A stretch of 64,000 nt of DNA from CAWHPS01 sp963831235 (GTDB taxonomy: Bacteria; Fibrobacterota; OXYB2-FULL-49-7; JAEUSG01): contig CAWHPS010000054.1 of the NCBI GenBank assembly GCA_963831235.1, positions 17,234-81,233 of the forward strand, in the 5' to 3' direction. Position numbers and translations under genes: made by a program. The notes beneath the pieces were generated by a model, which was not told the origin of the DNA, ran no database searches, and worked only from the letters and a program-made list of their open reading frames with translations. Position 1 is the stretch's first letter, and every line of letters starts with the position of its first letter. Positions 59,441 to 64,000 of the stretch are shown piece after piece.

Positions 59441-61539
59441 ATGAACATCAGACGACGTATGGCAGAGAATTTACCTGCCTCCATGCGAAGGATGTATAGC
59501 CCTGCAGCAACTTTGCGGCCTTGGGAGTTGCGGCCGTTCCAGCTTACGGTTTTATACCCTGGCTTAAGACAGGAATTCAAGAGCGTGGTCACGAGCTTTC
59601 CGGAAAGATCATAAATCCGAAGGGAAACCTGGGACGCTGACGGGACCGAATACTCCAAGGTCACAACGGGGTTGAACGGGCTTGGCCTCGGGGTTCCCAG
59701 CGCGAATACCCTGGGCGTTGCGCGGACGAACTCTGCGGCTGTGCTCAGCGACACAATGTTGAGTTTTACCGAATCCCGCAGGTGGAAATCATTGTTCAAC
59801 GGATTGCCTTCAAAGACATATCCCTCTGGTAAAGTATCCCAACGGTTATCCCAGGTCACGAGGGAGATATTATACACCGAATCCGCTTTCATGGCCGGAA
59901 ACCGGATAACGTCATCCGGAGTGGCGGAAATCTGAGAAGAGAGACCACTGACCCTGTCATGGATGAAAAACCCGTAAACCCCGCCTGGCGCGCCGCCTGA
60001 AAGGGTGATCTGGCCCGCAATGAAGGTGTCCGGGACCACTAGTGTGAGCGTGTCCGGGACAGTCGTATCAACAGGCACTCGAATGGTGGAGAAATCTGGC
60101 ACCAGAAGCCCGGGAATATCCGAGTAGATGACATAGGGCCGATAAAAACCGGCTGGGAGGTACATCATGGCTGCTCCGGCATTATCGGTTTGAACGGTAT
60201 TATACATCTGATGCGTAACCGTATCTTCGACATAAACGTCCACCCCGGAAAGTACCGAATCGCCGGCTTTTAACACGAAATTGATTCCGGAGCTTAGAGA
60301 TATGATGTTGAAGACAGGGCTGTCGGCCAGGCGGAAGGTGTCTCTTGAGGGATCATGCTCCAGCACCCAGCCATTGTTGAACTGAAAATATTCGGAGCGG
60401 CTGCTGATGACCCTGATGCTATATGTGGAGTCCGCTTTCATGGCCGGGAAATGGATGTCGCCGCCCATGTAGGGGGTTATGTAAGCGCTCCTTTGAGTCT
60501 GCATGTCTGTAATGGTGAAAAGGACGTCGGGGTTCATGCCGGACGGGGAGCCGTTGACCTCCAATTGCCCAAGAATGGTTGTGTCCGGCGCCGTGAAGCG
60601 GAGCGTGTCCTGGACAAACTGGTCTGCGTTGACATGAACGAATGAACGAGTGGGTTCGAAGTAGCCCAGTACCGTTGCCTGTGAGAACTGGATGCTATAG
60701 GTGCCTACTGGCAGGAAGAGGCTCGTTGTACCGTATGCGTCCGTCCGGGGCGCATTGTAGTTTTTGCCTGTCGCGGAATCAGTAGCCCAGAGATCCACGT
60801 TCGAAGTTGTGTAAGTGCCGGCAAGGACTGTGACCACGATGCCCTGGGGGACTGCCACCATCCTGAAACTTATGCCGGTGACATCGCCAGCCGAAACATC
60901 CACCGTGGTGTCCATGGGGCTTATGATGTAACCCGGATAATTATCAGCGAGCCTGATCTTGACGGAGCCTTGGTCATCCAGCACCATGCTTGAGTCAAGT
61001 ACAATCGTAAAATTGCCGGTGGGGTCCATATAGGCTGATTCACCGTAATTCTGTGATTCCGCCCTGACGGATTTGAGCGCTGTGGAAACACCGGGAGAAA
61101 GTGTCAGTGTTCCTGAAACGTTCCGCATGGGCTTTTTGGCAATGACCCGCAGGCTATCGGCGACATCGCTTTGCCCATCAAAAAACCGGACCCAGTACAG
61201 CCCCTGTGGAAGCTGGCCTCCAGGCGCCTTAAAAAGGAGCGCGTCATCTGTGGAGTCCATATCCGGGAAGATGTACAAGGAATCCGATATGATCTGGTCA
61301 GAGCTCTGATCGATAACGGCGATGGGGTATTCCAGGGTGTCTTCAGTGGCCGAGAAGGAGGAGGGGTGGGTGCGATCCAGGTAAAGGTATGTACGGATTG
61401 TGTCCGACGTGGATTGGCAGCTCCAATTCAGGGTGTCGTAATTCTGATCAAAAGGGGAGCCGACGTGGATGTTCGTGATTGTAGCAAAGAGCGGCATCAT
61501 GGAAAGAAGCAGAGATGCTGTAAAAACGTGAAACCTCAT
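59434..61539 (-). CDS. Secreted repeat protein with T9SS sorting domain
   Basis: 701 residues with a signal peptide (MRFHVFTASLLLSMMPLFAT). Two long internal repeats of about 170 residues (roughly 245-415 and 430-600) each contain an SNVDLWATDSATGK / SGVDVYVEDTVTHQ strand pair, an AYGTTSLFLPVGTY / NAGAAMMYLPAGFY turn, and an FPAMKADSTYSIRV / FPAMKADSVYNISL segment. They look like carboxypeptidase-regulatory or Ig-like domains. The C-terminal sorting domain (GTPRPSPFNPVVTLEYSVPS; SWNGRNSQGRKVAAGLYILR; RRLMFMK) is of T9SS type. No catalytic domain is recognised. It is monocistronic with its own GGAGGAATTT before the start. Confidence 0.78.
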   Translation of the reverse strand: MRFHVFTASLLLSMMPLFATITNIHVGSPFDQNYDTLNWSCQSTSDTIRTYLYLDRTHPSSFSATEDTLEYPIAVIDQSSDQIISDSLYIFPDMDSTDDALLFKAPGGQLPQGLYWVRFFDGQSDVADSLRVIAKKPMRNVSGTLTLSPGVSTALKSVRAESQNYGESAYMDPTGNFTIVLDSSMVLDDQGSVKIRLADNYPGYIISPMDTTVDVSAGDVTGISFRMVAVPQGIVVTVLAGTYTTSNVDLWATDSATGKNYNAPRTDAYGTTSLFLPVGTYSIQFSQATVLGYFEPTRSFVHVNADQFVQDTLRFTAPDTTILGQLEVNGSPSGMNPDVLFTITDMQTQRSAYITPYMGGDIHFPAMKADSTYSIRVISSRSEYFQFNNGWVLEHDPSRDTFRLADSPVFNIISLSSGINFVLKAGDSVLSGVDVYVEDTVTHQMYNTVQTDNAGAAMMYLPAGFYRPYVIYSDIPGLLVPDFSTIRVPVDTTVPDTLTLVVPDTFIAGQITLSGGAPGGVYGFFIHDRVSGLSSQISATPDDVIRFPAMKADSVYNISLVTWDNRWDTLPEGYVFEGNPLNNDFHLRDSVKLNIVSLSTAAEFVRATPRVFALGTPRPSPFNPVVTLEYSVPSASQVSLRIYDLSGKLVTTLLNSCLKPGYKTVSWNGRNSQGRKVAAGLYILRMEAGKFSAIRRLMFMK

Positions 61540-61718
61540 AAATTCCTCCTATTTTGTTTTATTTGTTTGGTACCGCTTTGTAAATATAATTTCAAACCAG
61601 AGGGAATGCAACTGGAGAGAAAAGTTGGGGTGCATGACAGCTAATGTAGTCAAAAATGTAGGTACCCTGTAAAATCCGATCGCCTTTCCGATTTTAATGA
61701 ATTTAACAAAAATATTTC

Positions 61719-61747
61719 TTGACATTATCTTGTTATAATATTATAAT
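61719..61747 (+). promoter_or_regulatory. Strong sigma70-like promoter before the transposon relic
   Basis: TTGACA (61719-61724), a 17-base spacer and TATAAT (61742-61747). Both boxes match the consensus perfectly. The first codon of the DUF6788 gene follows 6 bases after the -10 box, so the transcript would be nearly leaderless unless start selection differs. Confidence 0.75.
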
Positions 61748-61753
61748 AAGGCT

Positions 61754-62047
61754 ATGCAAAAGGATACAACCCCCTACCTCAAAGCATCCTTAGGGCAAAC
61801 CCACTTCAAGTGCGGTAAAAAGAACTGCCACTGCACGGATAACGAGCTTCATTCCGCTTATTATTTATCCTACCGGAAATCAGGAAAGACCTACACCGTC
61901 CATATTCCGCAAGAACTGGTCAAAAGCATCCAATCATTCTGCAAACAATGGAAAGTAATGAACAGGGAAATTGAATCTAACACACATAAAACGATACAGG
62001 GGCTATTGAAGTCCTATCGTGCAAAAAGGAGAACAAGAAAGGAGTGA
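61754..62047 (+). CDS. DUF6788-like transposon accessory protein
   Basis: 97 residues. The cysteine-rich start HFKCGKKNCHCTDNELHSAY, then YLSYRKSGKTYTVHIPQELV, matches small DUF6788 proteins encoded directly ahead of ISKra4-like and related transposases. The Cys/His cluster probably binds zinc. It is followed at 6 bases by a broken transposase (62054). The unit is the remains of an older insertion sequence, into whose downstream part an ISAs1-family element has inserted. Confidence 0.7.
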   Translation: MQKDTTPYLKASLGQTHFKCGKKNCHCTDNELHSAYYLSYRKSGKTYTVHIPQELVKSIQSFCKQWKVMNREIESNTHKTIQGLLKSYRAKRRTRKE

Positions 62048-62053
62048 AAGAAA

Positions 62054-62473
62054 ATGTCAAAGGTTACATCAACCGATTCGTGGGACGGAATCCGGAACGA
62101 ACTACTTCAAATGATGGATGGTATGCTGGAGCGAATCAAACAAAAGACAGGGCGACAATCCGATGGGCATTTCCCGACTATTACAGAGAGGGAGGAACTG
62201 GTCGTTGCCTTAGGCAAAGAGATTGGAGAATATCTTCTGGAAAAGAGCATTCTAATGGATCCTGTGTTAATCGAAGTACTGCTTGCCAAAGAATGCGATT
62301 GTCCCAAATGTCATACACCCAGCAAGCGAAAAGAAGACGCAGAAAAGAAAGCAAAAGAAGAATCCGTGATGGTTAATACGGCAGTAGGAAAACTCCCGTT
62401 TGCAGCACCCATATTCGGCTGTCAGAAATGTCGGCGGGATTTTTCCCCCCTGGCGTCGTTTATTGGGGTTTGA
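62054..62473 (+). pseudogene. Truncated transposase N-terminus, ISKra4-like
   Basis: 139 residues. A helical N-terminal part is followed by a CxxC region (CDCPKCHTPSKRK) and a second CxxC (FGCQKCRRDFSPLASFIGV), typical of the start of ISKra4-type transposases. The catalytic DDE part is absent. The frame stops at 62471-62473, and an ISAs1-family element begins 14 bases later, so the element has probably cut away or displaced the rest. The beginning of the gene is intact, including GAAAG before the ATG. Confidence 0.65.
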
Positions 62474-62514
62474 TAGTGTCGATTACCAGGGCAATCGCAT
62501 TAAAATTCGCCACT

Positions 62515-62748
62515 TTATTTCTTATTGTCAACGGTAATACGTGACACACGATCCGTTCTTGTTCTTGCAGTTACTTTGTTAGACTTGCCAGTTCTAATCA
62601 TTTTCATGCACTTTACTGTTTCAACCTCCCATTCCACAATTTCGCGTTTCTTGAAATTCATCGCTTTTGCCAAAGCATTGGGAAAATTAACATACCACTG
62701 ATTTCCTTTCTTCCGTGAGATGAGTTGAATCGTTGTTGGATAGCCCAT
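62515..62748 (-). CDS. AbrB-like passenger protein inside the insertion sequence
   Basis: 77 residues from ATG 62748 (AAAGGA upstream; a TTG two codons earlier is possible). The core YPTTIQLISRKKGNQWYVNF, then PNALAKAMNFKKREIVEWEV, has the strand-turn pattern of AbrB/SpoVT swapped-hairpin DNA-binding proteins. Similar small proteins are found beside insertion sequences and TA-like loci. The C-terminal part (SNKVTARTRTDRVSRITVDN) is basic. It is transcribed away from the transposase. The 26-bp perfect palindrome at 62771-62796 lies between the two starts and is a likely binding site. Confidence 0.65.
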   Translation of the reverse strand: MGYPTTIQLISRKKGNQWYVNFPNALAKAMNFKKREIVEWEVETVKCMKMIRTGKSNKVTARTRTDRVSRITVDNKK

Positions 62749-62770
62749 GCCCAATTCCTTTCTATTTAAG

Positions 62771-62796
62771 TAGCTCTACGGATATCCGTAGAGCTA
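62771..62796. promoter_or_regulatory. Perfect 26-bp palindrome between passenger and transposase genes
   Basis: The half-site TAGCTCTACGGAT is followed without gap by its exact reverse complement. It lies 23 bases before the AbrB-like start and about 59 bases before the transposase start, next to AT-rich promoter-like sequence (TATATTATAG). Its length and perfection fit a dimeric repressor operator. Confidence 0.7.
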
Positions 62797-62854
62797 TATT
62801 ATAGTATAAAGAAGAGGCAATGTCCACATTTTATTTTACCTATAAGGGGGATTT

Positions 62855-63988
62855 ATGATTTCAACGCCATGCACTTTTATCGAATACTTCCAAGACATAC
62901 CGGACCCACGCATAGAACGTAAAAAACTCCACAAACTTATCGACATAATTGTTGTCTTGGTATGTGCTACCCTTTGCGGCGCCAAGTCATTCGAGGAAGT
63001 CGAATTATTTGGCAACGAGCGAATAGAGTGGCTTAAACAGTTTCTTGAACTCAAAAACGGCATTCCATCGCATGACACTTTTGGGCGGGCCAGTGCCTTG
63101 CTAAATCCGAAAGACTTTCAAGAATGCTTTATAAAATGGGTTGAGGCGTTACGATTGCCGAAACAAAATGAAGTAATTGCAGTCGATGGAAAAACCGCAC
63201 GGCGTTCATTTGATACCAAGGCCGACCGAAATGCTATCCATGTCGTTAGTGCCTGGGCAGCAGAAAATAACTTGGTACTGGGGCAAATAAAGGTGAATGA
63301 TAAATCCAACGAAATCACCGCTATCCCTGAATTGCTGAATATGCTCATGGTGAAAGGATGTATCGTCACTATCGATGCAATGGGTTGTCAAAAAGCTATT
63401 GCCGACAATATTGTAACCAATGGCGCGGATTATGTTCTCGCCGTTAAAGAAAATCAACCGAGCCTGTATGAACAAATCCGCAACCGCGTAGATACTGTCG
63501 TGGTGGATGGGTTGAAAGACGTGGCCCATGACACGTATTCAACAGAGGATAAGGGACATGGTCGCGAAGAGCATCGTGAGTATCATGTTATCGATGATAT
63601 TACCTGGCTAAAAAATAAGGAACAGTGGCGATCATTGTCTGCTATCGGTGCTGTTCACTCCATAAGGAAAACAAAAAAAGCAGAGCAGACAGAAATACGG
63701 TATTATATTCTCAGTCGTAAAATGTCGGCAAAACAGTTTGGTCAGGCAGTACGCAGTCATTGGGGAATTGAAAACAAATTGCATTGGAATCTGGATGTGT
63801 CTTTTAGAGAGGATGACTGTCGCATTAGAAAATCAAATGCACCAACAAATATGAATGTAGTCCGGCATGTCGCTATAAATCTATTGAGACAGGAAACATC
63901 AATAAAAGCCAGTATCGTACGCAAACAATTAAAAGCAGCTTTGAGCACACAATATTTGGAGCGCATCCTTGGAATCGTTAAATTTTAA
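62855..63988 (+). CDS. ISAs1-family transposase
   Basis: 377 residues. Family features are FIEYFQDIPDPRIERKKLHK, LIDIIVVLVCATLCGAKSFE, PSHDTFGRASALL, VIAVDGKTARRSFDTKADRN (first Asp), IVTIDAMGCQKAIADNIVTN (second Asp), ADYVLAVKENQPSLYEQI and VRSHWGIENKLHWNLDVSFR (Glu region). The DDE catalytic residues appear intact, so it is probably functional. AAGGGGGA precedes the ATG. Its TAA stop lies within the right terminal repeat. Confidence 0.92.
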   Translation: MISTPCTFIEYFQDIPDPRIERKKLHKLIDIIVVLVCATLCGAKSFEEVELFGNERIEWLKQFLELKNGIPSHDTFGRASALLNPKDFQECFIKWVEALRLPKQNEVIAVDGKTARRSFDTKADRNAIHVVSAWAAENNLVLGQIKVNDKSNEITAIPELLNMLMVKGCIVTIDAMGCQKAIADNIVTNGADYVLAVKENQPSLYEQIRNRVDTVVVDGLKDVAHDTYSTEDKGHGREEHREYHVIDDITWLKNKEQWRSLSAIGAVHSIRKTKKAEQTEIRYYILSRKMSAKQFGQAVRSHWGIENKLHWNLDVSFREDDCRIRKSNAPTNMNVVRHVAINLLRQETSIKASIVRKQLKAALSTQYLERILGIVKF

Positions 63989-64000
63989 TGCGATTGCCCT

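Larger units (their letters stand above)
62488..64000 (+). mobile_element. ISAs1-family insertion sequence with passenger gene
   Basis: Terminal inverted repeats AGGGCAATCGCATTAAAATT are perfect over 20 bases (62488-62507 and 63981-64000). The window ends at the right repeat, so an outer base on that side cannot be checked; on the left a C precedes it. The element is about 1.51 kb, longer than usual for this family because it carries an extra gene. It has inserted beside a transposase relic. A target duplication cannot be tested. Confidence 0.88.

Noticed and set aside
1..64000. CRISPR array or cas genes
   Set aside because: No regularly spaced direct repeats and no Cas-like proteins were seen.

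Overview
The window reads as a chromosome segment of an anaerobic, Gram-negative, polysaccharide-degrading bacterium of the FCB group, most likely Fibrobacterota or a close relative (Chitinivibrionia-like). This is an inference. It rests on a Fibrobacter-type FISUMP paralogous domain, at least six large secreted proteins ending in type IX secretion (T9SS) C-terminal sorting domains, a PorV/PorQ-like outer membrane protein, an OmpA protein with thrombospondin-3 repeats, and a complete [FeFe]-hydrogenase locus.

Layout. 1-5.1 kb is an accessory region around tRNA-Val. It holds a terminase-small-subunit-like HTH protein, two unrecognised genes, an ORF6N antirepressor-like gene, a DUF2283-like gene and a broken gene. 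A second copy of the tRNA 5' half at 5.1 kb marks the probable far end of a 2-kb insertion. 5.1-18.1 kb is ordinary core and envelope content: an acyltransferase, a GH94 phosphorylase, a geranylgeranyl-reductase-like flavoprotein, a PorV-like protein, a T9SS subtilase, OmpA, LarC and ribokinase. A VapBC pair follows. 18.9-30.5 kb is the hydrogenase block, read leftward: hydC, a hydB fused to a GltD/NfnB-like flavoprotein, hydA, a truncated sensory-hydrogenase remnant, a REC-histidine kinase, hydG, hydF and hydE, with the redox repressor Rex just upstream.

30.7-43.9 kb is a leftward run of secreted proteins for uronic-acid polysaccharides: a DUF4861 protein, a FISUMP protein, two BNR-4 proteins, an unknown (alpha/alpha)-type protein, GH105, a frameshifted outer membrane protein and an SGNH-type esterase. 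Facing it is a CBM9-like/AraC-type regulator broken by several lesions. A PfkB sugar kinase follows, flanked by two copies of a 124-125 bp palindromic MITE, each with a perfect 8-bp target duplication. The right-hand MITE supplies the last three codons and the stop codon of the kinase.

47-59.2 kb returns to core content: an ABC exporter with its DUF1854 partner, MtgA, a frameshifted manC, an HD-domain protein, cmk-rpsA, a double-STAS protein, a Xre/RES toxin-antitoxin pair with a clear operator, and a nucleoside-recognition membrane protein. 59.3-61.5 kb holds another T9SS protein and a leftover sorting domain. The window closes with an ISKra4-like relic and an ISAs1-family element that carries an AbrB-like passenger gene and a perfect 26-bp palindrome in its divergent promoter region.

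The genes suggest extracellular breakdown of pectin-like polymers by T9SS-exported enzymes, sugar phosphorylation by kinases, and disposal of fermentative reductant as H2 by a bifurcating-type hydrogenase under Rex control. Three loci (42.7, 44-45.6 and 51.25 kb) carry frame lesions. The two single-base ones could be assembly errors; the regulator looks truly decayed.
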